A program made the position numbers and the translations under genes. Source: Bacteroidota bacterium (GTDB lineage: Bacteria > Bacteroidota > Ignavibacteria > UBA10030 > UBA8401). Taken from it: a DNA stretch of 53,838 bases. The notes beneath the pieces were generated by a model. It made no database searches. It had not been told where the DNA came from and was given only the letters and a program-made list of their open reading frames with translations. The stretch's first letter is position 1; the number at the start of each line of letters is the position of its first letter. Shown one piece after another: positions 26,352 through 35,532 of the stretch. The stretch spans positions 1 through 53,838 of the forward strand of contig WBUG01000017.1 in assembly GCA_008933835.1 (NCBI GenBank), given 5' to 3'.

Positions 26352-28106
26352 TCATCGTCCCGCCTCCGCCGCCAGACGCGCCCGGAGGCCGTAGAAGTAC
26401 CGGAAGGTCAGCACCGCCACGCCGGCCGCCATCACCAGCAGCAGCAGGTCCGTACCGACCAGGATCCAGCTTCCGAAGGAGATGTACCGGCCGAGCAGGA
26501 TGACGAGCGCGGTCACCGTGGTGACGAACATGAACCCGGCCGGAACGGCGATGAACCAGTACGCCCGCGCCTTCTGCGCCAGCCAGGCGGTGATGGCGAT
26601 CATCGTGAGCGCCGCCAGCAGCTGGTTCGCCGCGCCGAAGATGGGCCAGATCTTGAGGTACGCGTTGGTGAACGTCAGGGAGAGGAACCCGGCGACGACG
26701 AAGAGACTGTTGACGATGCGGCTCTTCAGGAACGCCGGCGGATTCTCGAACAGCGTGCTCCACAGCTCCTCGAACAGGTAGCGCGACAGGCGGACGAGCG
26801 CGTCGATGGTGGTGACGAGGAACCCTTCCAGCAGCAGGATGCCCCAGATGGTGCCGATGACCACCGGCAGTCCGAACGCCATATGGAGGATGTTCCCGAG
26901 TCCGAGCGCGAACGCGAGCGGCGCGTTGCTCCCCCCCTGCGCCGGATAGACGATGGCCTTGTACTTCTCGAAGTCCATCCCTCCCGCGATGATGAGGATG
27001 ACGGAGAGCGCCAGAAGGCCTTCCAGCAGCATCCCGCCGTACCCGATGATGCGGGCGTGCTTCTCGTTCGCCAGCTGTTTGCACGACGTGCCGCCGCAGA
27101 TGAGTCCGTGCGCACCGGAAGCGGCGCCGCACGCGATGGTGATGAAGAGAAAGGGCCAGAGCAGACCGAGGTTGGGGGCGGTCATCGCCTCCTCGAGATT
27201 GAGCGCGGGGGTGTGGATGACCGCGCCGTTCAATCCGGCGACGACGACGCCCGCGACCATGGAGGCGAGTCCGAGGTACAATATCTGTGCGTTGACGAAA
27301 TCACGGGGCTGGAGGATGATCCAGACCGGTATCCACGACGCGAAGAAGACATAGCCGGTGATGGCGATGATCCAGGTGGTCGGGGCGAAGGTGACGGGGT
27401 AGAAGTATCCGAACACGATGGAACCGAAGGAGATGATGAACGCGACGATGGTGACGAGCCAGAGGTTCATGCGCCGCTTGTAGATCATCCATCCGATGAC
27501 CGGGGCGAGCAACGTCATGACGATGACCGAGGCGGAGGCGACCCCGCCGATCTGGACCTTCAGGGCACCGCCGGCGTCGGTCATGTGCAGTCCCCCCGCC
27601 TCGCTCGCGGCGATGTTCACCTCGTCCGGCGGCAGCGCGGAGGTGAGGGCGATGGCGGTGAGCTGCAGGAACGCGGCGATGACGAGCAGACAGAGCAGGA
27701 TGGCGAAGGCGATGTAGAAGATGAACCCGGGTTTTCCGAGGGTCTTCCGCGCCACTTCGGCGACGGACTTCCCCCCTTCGCGGACGGCGATGAAAAGCGA
27801 GGTGAAATCGTGCATGGCGCCGATGAGCACCACGCCGAAGATGATCCAGAACCATGCCGGGAGGAAACCATAATAGAGCGCGAGGGTGGGACCGACGATG
27901 GGGCCCGCGGCGGCGATGGCGGCGAAGTGATGTCCGAAGAGGACGAGCGGCTTGGTGGGGATGAAATCGACGCCGTCGTTGATGGTCTGTGCGGGAGTGG
28001 GACGGTCCGGATCGGGCTGGAGCACCCTGTTGATGTAATAGCCGTAGAAGCGGTATCCGATGGCGAGGATGATGCCGGAGAAGAGCATCACGAGCGCGAT
28101 GTTCAT
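26352..28106 (-). CDS. cstA: Carbon starvation protein CstA (peptide/pyruvate transporter family)
   Basis: 584 residues with about 15-16 membrane helices. CstA signatures are present: GHHFAAIAAAGPIVGPTLA, FTSLFIAVREGGKSVAEVA, ACGAASGAHGLICGGTSCKQ and FGAANQLLAALTMIAITAWL. The family imports peptides or pyruvate during starvation; which one cannot be told here. The C-terminal CstA_C region seen in the larger E. coli protein (701 residues) is partly missing, as in the shorter BtsT/CstA relatives. The ATG at 28106 has GGGAG five bases upstream and a good promoter further up; upstream in-frame codons lie in the promoter. A hairpin terminator follows the gene. Confidence 0.93.
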   Translation of the reverse strand: MNIALVMLFSGIILAIGYRFYGYYINRVLQPDPDRPTPAQTINDGVDFIPTKPLVLFGHHFAAIAAAGPIVGPTLALYYGFLPAWFWIIFGVVLIGAMHDFTSLFIAVREGGKSVAEVARKTLGKPGFIFYIAFAILLCLLVIAAFLQLTAIALTSALPPDEVNIAASEAGGLHMTDAGGALKVQIGGVASASVIVMTLLAPVIGWMIYKRRMNLWLVTIVAFIISFGSIVFGYFYPVTFAPTTWIIAITGYVFFASWIPVWIILQPRDFVNAQILYLGLASMVAGVVVAGLNGAVIHTPALNLEEAMTAPNLGLLWPFLFITIACGAASGAHGLICGGTSCKQLANEKHARIIGYGGMLLEGLLALSVILIIAGGMDFEKYKAIVYPAQGGSNAPLAFALGLGNILHMAFGLPVVIGTIWGILLLEGFLVTTIDALVRLSRYLFEELWSTLFENPPAFLKSRIVNSLFVVAGFLSLTFTNAYLKIWPIFGAANQLLAALTMIAITAWLAQKARAYWFIAVPAGFMFVTTVTALVILLGRYISFGSWILVGTDLLLLVMAAGVAVLTFRYFYGLRARLAAEAGR

Positions 28107-28145
28107 GGTCACTCCCGAAATGGTCGGAACGGTCCGTTCGTGCAC

Positions 28146-28174
28146 AATGTAACGGAAGTTCGGGAGGTTCTCAA
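28146..28174 (-). promoter_or_regulatory. Sigma70-like promoter of cstA
   Basis: TTGAGA (28169-28174), 17-base spacer, TACATT (28146-28151) on the minus strand. The leader to the ATG at 28106 would be about 33 bases with a GGGAG site. A CRP or other regulator site was not recognised. Confidence 0.5.
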
Positions 28175-28215
28175 GCACGGCAATGGACTAACGCAGGGCA
28201 CAACACGGAAACAGC

Positions 28216-28241
28216 AAGGGCCGGACAAAGGTCCGGCCCTT
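28216..28241 (-). terminator. Hairpin after the M6 protease gene
   Basis: Perfect 11-bp stem AAGGGCCGGAC / GTCCGGCCCTT with loop AAAG (plus-strand reading). On the minus strand it is followed by GCTGTTT, and it lies 50 bases past the stop at 28292. The stem is strong, the T-tract modest. Confidence 0.7.
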
Positions 28242-28291
28242 TGATAGAATACATTGAGACGGGACATGACTCCCTGCCTCGTCGGCGGTGT

Positions 28292-31051
28292 TTACTTAAC
28301 GAGAACCATCTTCCGGACCTGTGTGGAAGCTCCGCTTGCGAGGCGGTACAGGTATACTCCGCCGGCAAGGTTCGATGCATCGAACGTCACCGTATGTTCA
28401 CCGGCGGTCTGTACTCCGCTGACGAGGGAGGCCACTTCCTGACCGAGCAGTGAATAGACTTTCAATGATACGTTCCCGGCGGACGGTATCGAATAACGGA
28501 TGGTGGTCGATGGATTGAACGGATTCGGATAGTTCGCGCTCAGGCGGAATTCGGCCGGTCCGGCCGTACCGGCGTGCTCCGGCGTGGCGGTGATGCCGGC
28601 GAACCAATCCAGCACGGATTTCATCGCGTTCTTCCGGGAGCTCCCCCCTGCCGCGCTGTCATTGATGGACTCCAGACCGAACGACCAGAAGACCACTTTC
28701 GAGCCCTTCGCCGCATCCTCCCACCACGCTCCGCCGTACGCCGTGCCACTCTTGCTGTTCCAGAGAAACGACGCGTGTGCGGTGAGCGTATCGACCATGA
28801 TCTCGTCCGGCGAGGTCTGGTTCCGTGCCCCATCACCCCCCGCCACGTTCAGCATCGGCACCGCCGCGCCGAAACGGTCTGAGGGTATTCCGTTCAGGAT
28901 CCGTCCGATGACGACATTCTTGGTCCAGGAGGAGCGGAGCAGCGACGCGGCGTACGGACTGTTCCGCTTCTTGAAGTCTTCCGCGATGTTCTGCCCGGTG
29001 ATGAAGAGCTTGCCGCCGTTGTCGAGGAACGCGGTCAGCTGCGCCCCGAGCGAATCGCTGATGATGGACGAGGTCTTCCGTCCGGAGAAGATGACCGCCG
29101 TCGTACGGTAGCCGAGCTGCGTCTTTCCCAGGGTCGATGACATCGCAGCGACCGTTTCGTAATGCTTCGCGTTGGCCGTGACCGCCGCTTCGAAGTATGC
29201 CGCGATGTTGTCCGTCGCCATGCTGTCCAGGTTCACCAGCACGATGCCGGGATATCCGATGAAGAGGGGCAGCGACCCCTGAAATGCCGCCTCGGGCGTC
29301 TGCACCTTCACGGTCAGATTGATGCGGCGCGGCTCGGCCCCCGGTTTGACGGTGATGCCGTTCAGGATGTCGAACGACGAGGTCTGGAGACCGGCGAGGG
29401 AGACGTTCTTGGCGGACGAATCGACGGTCACATCGGGCGTCGTCGAATGGACGGTGAGCGTGCCGCTGGTCAGAGCGGTCGGATAGACGTTCTCGAGCTG
29501 CACCGAGAGATTCCCCGTCTCGCCGGCGTCCACGCGGCCGTTGGCGTTGTTGCTCCCTGATTCGGTCTCGGTGACGGCGCGGACCATGATGAAGGGACGC
29601 GTGCCGACATCGAGGTCCGCGGTCATCGTGGTGTCCGACGCGCTGATGTTCCGCACCCCGACGTACGACTGCAGCGACGCGTAATCCACGCTGCTCGGTT
29701 TGGTGTAGCCGTCGAAATGACGGTTGTCGGACGAACCTGGGAACGGGTCGCCGCCGTCCCCCCGGGCGGTGGAGAGATTGAGCTGCCGCAGTCCGTCCGC
29801 CTGCTCCACGTCGACCAGCGGACGCGATTCGTTGGAATTTCCGCTGCGGGAGGGATCGATGTGATAGATGAGAAGTCCGGTCCCGAGCAGGTACTTGTCG
29901 TACCCTACCTTTTGCCGGTTCTCGACGAGGAAGTATTGCCCGCCGGCCGTGTTGCGGACGTTGATCTTGTACACTTCCGGATATGTTTCGACGTGCCGGA
30001 TGGGCTGGTTCGGCATGAAGGAGTTCACGGTGACCGGAGTGATCCATCCGAGCGTGACCTTGCACCACGCGCTCATGTGCGCCGGCGTGGCCTCATGCGC
30101 CCCGTCCGCCCCGTACGAGCCGCCGGACATCAGGCACCAGTTGCCGACTCCGGCGGAACTGTTGTCGGTGTCGTACAGGTCCGGAAGTCCGAAGATGTGC
30201 CCGAACTCGTGGGTGAAGACGCCGATAGGCTTCGGGGCGCCGCTCGTGTTGCTGCTTCCGGCGAACTCCGGCTGGATGGCGTAATCGCCGTCGAAGATGA
30301 CCGGTTTGCCGCCGAGGGAATCGTTGGTGATGTACTTCCCGTCCGTGCGGATGCGCGACACGTCCACGATGGACTCCGTGCCGGTGTTCTTCCGCTCGAG
30401 CAGCCGGCCGCGGATGTTCCAGCGGTGGGACCAGATGTTGTCCGCTCCCGCCGCGGCATCACCGCCGGTGTGGATGATGGCGGCGTACGGCACGTGCGGC
30501 CCGTCCGCATCGGTGTACTTCACGTACTTCGAAAAGTCCACCGTCTTGTCCGCTTCCACGAGCAGGTCGATGGTGAAGTCGCGTCCCCCGTACACGAGCC
30601 CGGCGTTGTTGGAACCGCCGTCATGCACATAATAGTCGAACGCCCGCGGCGTCGGATACCAGCCGTACGTATCGCCCGTCATGTAGAGCTTCCCGTACGA
30701 GTTCTCCAGGTAGAAATGCGTCATGGTCCCGGTCGGGTTCGGACCGTCGAAGAGCATCTGCTGGAAGGTCTGCGGCGAATGGACGCCGGCGGAGTTGGAG
30801 TACTTCCCCATGAGCACCGGCACCCGCACCGTCTCCTGCACGGCGGTCACGCTCTGCGGCGCGCCGGATTTCATCAATGCCCGCTGCCGGGCCATGCGTT
30901 CCGCCCAGTATCCCGTGCCGTATTCGCTCTGGATACGGGCGAGATGAGGCCGCAGATGGGAAGGAACGGTACCGGAAACCGGTGGTACGGTGGACGATGC
31001 GGTCAGGACGAGAAGGAACAGCAATGCGCCGGCGCGTGCGGTGCGGTTCAC
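28292..31051 (-). CDS. Secreted M6 family metalloprotease with T9SS sorting domain
   Basis: 919 residues. The start is a GTG at 31051 with GGAGG five bases upstream; a TTG four codons earlier overlaps that site. Signal peptide about 1-27. The M6 (immune-inhibitor-A-like) peptidase domain (about 75-440) has the zinc motif THEFGHIFGLPDLYD with HEFGH at about 281-285. Middle beta domains (about 480-600) look adhesion- or CARDB-like, and a Rossmann-like domain (about 600-780) follows. The last 80 residues form a type A T9SS sorting domain: NYPNPFNPSTTIRYSIP, SLKVYSLLGQEVASLV, GGVYLYRLASG and a final VRKMVLVK. It should be exported by Sec and then across the outer membrane by the type IX system to the surface or medium. 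Confidence 0.95.
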   Translation of the reverse strand: MNRTARAGALLFLLVLTASSTVPPVSGTVPSHLRPHLARIQSEYGTGYWAERMARQRALMKSGAPQSVTAVQETVRVPVLMGKYSNSAGVHSPQTFQQMLFDGPNPTGTMTHFYLENSYGKLYMTGDTYGWYPTPRAFDYYVHDGGSNNAGLVYGGRDFTIDLLVEADKTVDFSKYVKYTDADGPHVPYAAIIHTGGDAAAGADNIWSHRWNIRGRLLERKNTGTESIVDVSRIRTDGKYITNDSLGGKPVIFDGDYAIQPEFAGSSNTSGAPKPIGVFTHEFGHIFGLPDLYDTDNSSAGVGNWCLMSGGSYGADGAHEATPAHMSAWCKVTLGWITPVTVNSFMPNQPIRHVETYPEVYKINVRNTAGGQYFLVENRQKVGYDKYLLGTGLLIYHIDPSRSGNSNESRPLVDVEQADGLRQLNLSTARGDGGDPFPGSSDNRHFDGYTKPSSVDYASLQSYVGVRNISASDTTMTADLDVGTRPFIMVRAVTETESGSNNANGRVDAGETGNLSVQLENVYPTALTSGTLTVHSTTPDVTVDSSAKNVSLAGLQTSSFDILNGITVKPGAEPRRINLTVKVQTPEAAFQGSLPLFIGYPGIVLVNLDSMATDNIAAYFEAAVTANAKHYETVAAMSSTLGKTQLGYRTTAVIFSGRKTSSIISDSLGAQLTAFLDNGGKLFITGQNIAEDFKKRNSPYAASLLRSSWTKNVVIGRILNGIPSDRFGAAVPMLNVAGGDGARNQTSPDEIMVDTLTAHASFLWNSKSGTAYGGAWWEDAAKGSKVVFWSFGLESINDSAAGGSSRKNAMKSVLDWFAGITATPEHAGTAGPAEFRLSANYPNPFNPSTTIRYSIPSAGNVSLKVYSLLGQEVASLVSGVQTAGEHTVTFDASNLAGGVYLYRLASGASTQVRKMVLVK

Positions 31052-31096
31052 GAAGACCTCCAATGGTTGAGAAAGGATGGGCAGAACGAATGATGG

Positions 31097-31125
31097 AATC
31101 TACGAAATTCGCCGTAAGATGCCAA
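31097..31125 (-). promoter_or_regulatory. Sigma70-like promoter of the M6 protease gene
   Basis: TTGGCA (31120-31125), 17-base spacer, TAGATT (31097-31102), with AATTTCG before the -10. The leader would be about 39 bases. Confidence 0.55.
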
Positions 31126-31137
31126 TGATGACGGGGT

Positions 31138-32907
31138 TCAAAATCCGTTCTCCAGACCGACGTGCACTTTGCCGGTGCCGAACGAATCCCCCTCGCCCAA
31201 CGCGTAGGAGACGGTCATGAGACCGAGGCCGGTCTCGATGCGCGCACCGAGACCGTATCCCGCGAGGGACCGCTCCTGTCCCGGAGACCCGTCCGCCGCA
31301 TCGGCAGGCCGGCGGAAGTATCCGCCGTCGGCGAACGCGACGAGGGACGACGCGCGTCCGGTGAGGAACCGGTACTCGAGCGTTCCCCACACCACATCGG
31401 CGCCGAAGAACTGGTTCTCGCGGTACCCCCGGACGGTGGTCGTTCCGCCGAACGGGTAGAGGTCGCTCCGTTCGATGCGGGACGACGTGACCTGCCGGCC
31501 GTGCAGCGACGCCAGCAGGACGTGCCGCGGCCAGAGCGGTACGTACGTCTCAGCATCGAGCGTGAGCCTCCGTACCGTTGAACGCCGCTCCATCCCCGGC
31601 GTCAGGAACGCCGCCGGTCCGTCGATGCGCTTCTCCCCTGTTTCGATCGTCGTGCTGTACGCTCCGCCGCCGGAGGGATTCCGCCGGTCATTGCGCGAAT
31701 CGAACGCCAGCCCCGCCGCGAAGAGGGTCGTGCCGCTCTCGAACACGGTGAATCGCGCGGTGTCGCCGGGGGGAAAGACCGCTTCCGAGGAGATGCGCGC
31801 ATGGAGCGTGATCTCGTCCGTCACCGGATATCCGAGCGAGAGCGCCCAGCGGGAGCGGACGTACGACGAATCCTGTTTGCGCTGCGCGAGGGAGACGCCG
31901 ACATCGAACGGCAGCCCGGCGATCCACGGCTCGGTGTAGGCGATCTCCCACTCCTGCGTCTCCGCCGTTTCGCGCTTCCACCGCACCGACGTCCGACGCC
32001 CGGTTCCGAACAGGTTCCGGAAGGCGACGGCGATGTCACCGGTGAGGTACCCGCCGCTTCCCGACGGTGCCTCGGGAACATAACCGAGAATGCCATCGAA
32101 CGTGTTGACGTTCCCTTCCGTGACCGTGACCTCTGCTCCCGCCCGCGCCCGTCCTGAATCGGGAGGAGCGAGCAGATACAGTTCCGGCTCCGAGACCGCG
32201 CTGAAGAGCTCCGTCCGCTGCAGACGCCGCCGGAGACGTTCCATGGCGCGGTCGGAGAAGGGGGTTCCCGTTTCAATGCCGGCGGCCCGCTCGATGACCG
32301 CACGTCGCGTGGCGGTGTTCCCGCCGACGCGCAGTTCTTCGATGACGGTGTATGGTCCCCGGTCGACGACGAGAGCGACGGAGACCGAAGCTCCGGCGGA
32401 ATCGACCGTCCTGACGCTGTCGGTGCGCACTTTGTTGAAGGGAAAGCCCCGTTCCGACAGAAAATCCGTTACGGTTCCGATGTCCTCCTCTAGCACCCCC
32501 GGCAGGAACGGCTCTCCCTCACCGCTCGCCAGGCGCGGACGAAGCGTCCGCTCCTCCTCCTCCGTCAGTCCAGCGATGGTGAACCGCGCAACGAGGGAAC
32601 GGACTCCTTCGGTAAGATAGAGATGGAGCGCGACGAAAGAGGAATCGTCGGTGTACCGGTTGACGACGGAATCGACGGAGGCAAGGAAGAAACCGTCCGC
32701 ACGGTAGAGCGCTGCGGTGCGTTCCGGTATCTCCCGCACGAGCGCCGGGCTGACCGGCTGTCCGGGCGAAAGGCCGAGATGGTCCGTCAGCCGGCGAGTG
32801 GAATGGAATGAATTTCCGGTGATGTCGACGGTGCCGAGGCGGGGCTGGGCCGCGGCCGGAGCAGCGGCGATGAGGAAGAGGAGCAGCGAACGGAAAGGGA
32901 GGGTCAC
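31138..32907 (-). CDS. BamA/TamA-like outer-membrane protein (POTRA plus beta-barrel)
   Basis: 589 residues from a GTG start with GGGAG six bases upstream; signal peptide ends near APAAA (about residue 20). Two or three POTRA domains follow (about 22-270; RLGTVDITGNSFHSTRRLTD, then VIEELRVGGNTATRRAVIER), then a 16-strand Omp85 barrel (about 280-589). The barrel keeps the Omp85 motif FGGTTTVRGYRENQFFGAD and ends in Phe (GLENGF). Full BamA has five POTRAs and about 800 residues, so this is a short relative, more like TamA or the short Omp85 proteins of this group, and is unlikely to be the essential BamA. It may insert or secrete particular outer-membrane proteins. Confidence 0.9.
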   Translation of the reverse strand: MTLPFRSLLLFLIAAAPAAAQPRLGTVDITGNSFHSTRRLTDHLGLSPGQPVSPALVREIPERTAALYRADGFFLASVDSVVNRYTDDSSFVALHLYLTEGVRSLVARFTIAGLTEEEERTLRPRLASGEGEPFLPGVLEEDIGTVTDFLSERGFPFNKVRTDSVRTVDSAGASVSVALVVDRGPYTVIEELRVGGNTATRRAVIERAAGIETGTPFSDRAMERLRRRLQRTELFSAVSEPELYLLAPPDSGRARAGAEVTVTEGNVNTFDGILGYVPEAPSGSGGYLTGDIAVAFRNLFGTGRRTSVRWKRETAETQEWEIAYTEPWIAGLPFDVGVSLAQRKQDSSYVRSRWALSLGYPVTDEITLHARISSEAVFPPGDTARFTVFESGTTLFAAGLAFDSRNDRRNPSGGGAYSTTIETGEKRIDGPAAFLTPGMERRSTVRRLTLDAETYVPLWPRHVLLASLHGRQVTSSRIERSDLYPFGGTTTVRGYRENQFFGADVVWGTLEYRFLTGRASSLVAFADGGYFRRPADAADGSPGQERSLAGYGLGARIETGLGLMTVSYALGEGDSFGTGKVHVGLENGF

Positions 32908-32921
32908 GCTCCACTCCCGCG

Positions 32922-34208
32922 TCAGTACTTCAGCCGCTGGATGAGGTCCCAGATCGGCGTCAGGAGGCGGTAATCGCCGAAGCCGGTCTCGTCCACGAAC
33001 ACGACGTTGCGGCTGTACTCATAGTAGGACCAGATCTCGTACGGTTTCGAGTCGATGTCGAACGGATGCCGCTCGACGTTGTTCGGCGCACCGAAGATGA
33101 TGAAGACCATCCCCATGTCGGTCCTCCACCCGGGGATGTAATGGGTGAAATGTTCGTTGGCGTACTGCACGCGGCCGTAGTACTCCTCCATCACCTCGTT
33201 ACGCTGCGTCGCGGGGTTCGGGTCGCGCCGTTTCCAGAACTCGTCGAACAGCGTCCGCTTCTCGTCGTCGCTCCCGGCCTTCTCGAAGAGCTCGTATTCG
33301 TTGTCCCGCGCGATGTACCGCGCCTGACGGATGGCGAGGTCCAGGTCGGTCACCGACACCGGCAGATTGCCGGTGCGGACGACGAAGGCCCGCTGCTTGA
33401 GGACCGGCCGAAGGTCCGCCGGCGCGTGCTTCGGCAGGACCTCGATGCTGACCATGTAGGCGCCGGTGGCGTACTGGGCGCTGTCGAACCGCGCGATGAC
33501 CGGCGTCTTCCGTCCGGAGAGCCGCACCTGCTGGAACCAGTTCACCATCTGCCGCCCTTTGTTGTCCGTCACGATATAATGGACCTCCGCCGAGTCCGCC
33601 GGCACGGCGGCATAGATCTCGAAGAAGGTGAGGAACCGGTTTCCGCTCTCGGCGATGTTGCCGGAGACGTTCGGCGTGATGGAGCGCCGGTCCCCGTCCT
33701 GCGTCAGCCGTGAGACGAGCATGATGTCGCTCACGGAGAGCGGGGCGGCGTTGTAGTTGCCGGCGATGATCTTTCGGACCACGGTGGAGACCTTCTTGGA
33801 TTCGAGGTCGCGCACCTGTGTGCGGACGGTGTAGATGCCGGGCGGGACGGTGACGGAGCGTTGCGAAATGCTGGCGCCGTTGCGTGAGATGGTGGCTTCG
33901 AACGACGGGACGCGGACCTCTTCGTTCCACACTTTTTCGGACTGCAGGGCGCCGTCCGGCGACAGCAGATTGACGGTCACTTCGTACCGTCCGGCGAACG
34001 CGCCCCCGGCCTTGACGAACTGCAGCGCGTCGTACGGCACCTGCACGTACACGTCCACCCGCGACACGGTGGAATCGCCCGACGCGAAACTGAGCGCATC
34101 GACGCTGAACTCCGGGATGTCGGTCATCGCGCCCGGACGGTGCGCCTCCACCTGCGCGGCGGCGGTGAGGATTCCCAGCAGCGACATGACCGTCAGCGTC
34201 CTGAGCAT
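32922..34208 (-). CDS. GWxTD domain-containing exported protein
   Basis: 428 residues, signal peptide about 1-22 (MLRTLTVMSLLGILTAAAQV). Beta-sandwich-like segments make up residues about 30-280. The C-terminal GWxTD domain (about 300-428) contains FDEFWKRRDPNPATQRNEVM, the eponymous GWRTDMGMVFIIFGAPNNVE and PYEIWSYYEYSRNVVFVDE. The domain is common in Chlorobiota, Ignavibacteria, Acidobacteria and relatives; its biochemical role is unknown. AGGAGG five bases before the ATG suggests strong translation. It stands nine bases after rimO and 14 bases before the Omp85-like gene, so the three are likely one transcript. Confidence 0.9.
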   Translation of the reverse strand: MLRTLTVMSLLGILTAAAQVEAHRPGAMTDIPEFSVDALSFASGDSTVSRVDVYVQVPYDALQFVKAGGAFAGRYEVTVNLLSPDGALQSEKVWNEEVRVPSFEATISRNGASISQRSVTVPPGIYTVRTQVRDLESKKVSTVVRKIIAGNYNAAPLSVSDIMLVSRLTQDGDRRSITPNVSGNIAESGNRFLTFFEIYAAVPADSAEVHYIVTDNKGRQMVNWFQQVRLSGRKTPVIARFDSAQYATGAYMVSIEVLPKHAPADLRPVLKQRAFVVRTGNLPVSVTDLDLAIRQARYIARDNEYELFEKAGSDDEKRTLFDEFWKRRDPNPATQRNEVMEEYYGRVQYANEHFTHYIPGWRTDMGMVFIIFGAPNNVERHPFDIDSKPYEIWSYYEYSRNVVFVDETGFGDYRLLTPIWDLIQRLKY

Positions 34209-34217
34209 CGTTTCCTC

Positions 34218-35513
34218 CTAGATGATGTCGCCGTACAGGTCGAACTCCGTCGCATCCGTGACCGTGAGCTCCACGAAATCACCGATGCGCACCGGTCGTC
34301 CCGACGGCACGATGAAGATCTCATTGTCCACCTCTGGCGCATCCCACTCGGTCCGGCCCACCAGATGTTCCCCTTCCGTACGCTCCACAACGGCGCGTGT
34401 GCGGCGGCCGATGCGCTCCTCGTTCCGCTCCAGCGAGATGGACCGCTGGACCTCCATCAGATGCTCCTTCCGACGCTCCTTCTCCTCCGCCGGCACCGGA
34501 TCGCCGAGGCCGAAGGCGGCGGTCTGGTCCTCCTGCGAGTAGGTGAAGACGCCGAGCCGGTCGAACCGCACGTCGCGCACGAATTGCACCAGTTCTTCGA
34601 ACTCCTTCTCCGTCTCGTTCGGGTACCCGACGATGAGCGTCGTCCGCAGAGCGATGTCCGGCACCGCCGCGCGGACCGTCGTGATGAGCTCCTCGGTGGC
34701 CCGGCGGGTGATGCCGCGCCGCATGGACTTCAGCACGGCATCGGAGGCGTGCTGCACCGGCATGTCGAGGTAGCGGCAGAGCTTCGGCTGCTCGGCGAAG
34801 ACGCGGAGCACGTCCTGCGGGAACTTGGACGGGAACGCGTACATCAGGCGCACCCATTCCAGTTCCTTCACGGAGGCGAGCGATTCGAGGAGGGACGCGA
34901 GCTTCCGTTCGCCGTACCGGTCCAGGCCGTAGTACGTCGTGTCCTGCCCGATGACGATGAGCTCCTTCACCCCTTTGGCGGTCAGCCGCATCGTCTCGTC
35001 CATCACCTGTTCCGCCGGCTTGGAGACATGTCCACCACGCATGAGGGGGATGGCGCAGAACGAGCAGGGATTGTCGCACCCTTCGGAGATCTTCAGGTAC
35101 GCATAGTGATGCGGCGTGGAGACCTCCCGTTCACCGAGGAGTTCGTACTTGTACTTGCCGCCGAGCTCCTCCAGGATGTCCGGCAGCTGGTTCGTCCCGA
35201 AGAACCGGTCGACTTCCGGGATCTCTTTCGCCAGGTCGCGGCTGTACCGTTCCGAGAGGCATCCCATCACGAAGACCTTCTCGAGCTGTCCTTCGCTCTT
35301 GCGCTGCACGGCGGAGAGGATGGTGTCCACCGACTGCCGTTTGGCGGCGTCGATGAAACCGCAGGTGTTGACGATGGCGATGTCCGCCTCGTCGATGGAA
35401 TCGGTGAGCGCGAAATCGTTCGTGAGCAGCTGGGAGTACAGCGCCTCGCTGTCGACCGTGTTCTTGGCGCAGCCGAGGGTGATGATGGCGATCTTTCCGG
35501 TCTGTGTCTTCAT
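34218..35513 (-). CDS. rimO: Ribosomal protein uS12 methylthiotransferase
   Basis: 431 residues, normal for RimO, the radical-SAM enzyme that adds a methylthio group to an Asp of ribosomal protein uS12. The N-terminal UPF0004 domain carries cysteines C15, C51 and C85 (ITLGCAKNTVDSE, VNTCGFID, VMGCLSERY) for one 4Fe-4S cluster. The radical SAM motif C-x3-C-x2-C is at 146-153 (SEGCDNPCSFCAIP). A C-terminal TRAM domain (about 370-431) ends TEFDLYGDII. The ILDMPVQHAS-like LDMPVQHASD is typical of RimO rather than MiaB. The ATG at 35513 was chosen because upstream codons lie in cdsA. Confidence 0.95.
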   Translation of the reverse strand: MKTQTGKIAIITLGCAKNTVDSEALYSQLLTNDFALTDSIDEADIAIVNTCGFIDAAKRQSVDTILSAVQRKSEGQLEKVFVMGCLSERYSRDLAKEIPEVDRFFGTNQLPDILEELGGKYKYELLGEREVSTPHHYAYLKISEGCDNPCSFCAIPLMRGGHVSKPAEQVMDETMRLTAKGVKELIVIGQDTTYYGLDRYGERKLASLLESLASVKELEWVRLMYAFPSKFPQDVLRVFAEQPKLCRYLDMPVQHASDAVLKSMRRGITRRATEELITTVRAAVPDIALRTTLIVGYPNETEKEFEELVQFVRDVRFDRLGVFTYSQEDQTAAFGLGDPVPAEEKERRKEHLMEVQRSISLERNEERIGRRTRAVVERTEGEHLVGRTEWDAPEVDNEIFIVPSGRPVRIGDFVELTVTDATEFDLYGDII

Positions 35514-35532
35514 GGGTGCCGATGCTCTCCGT

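Noticed and set aside
23842-26394. Plus-strand open frame of 850 codons opposite carB
   Set aside because: carB is certain; the long antisense frame follows from its GC-rich third positions.
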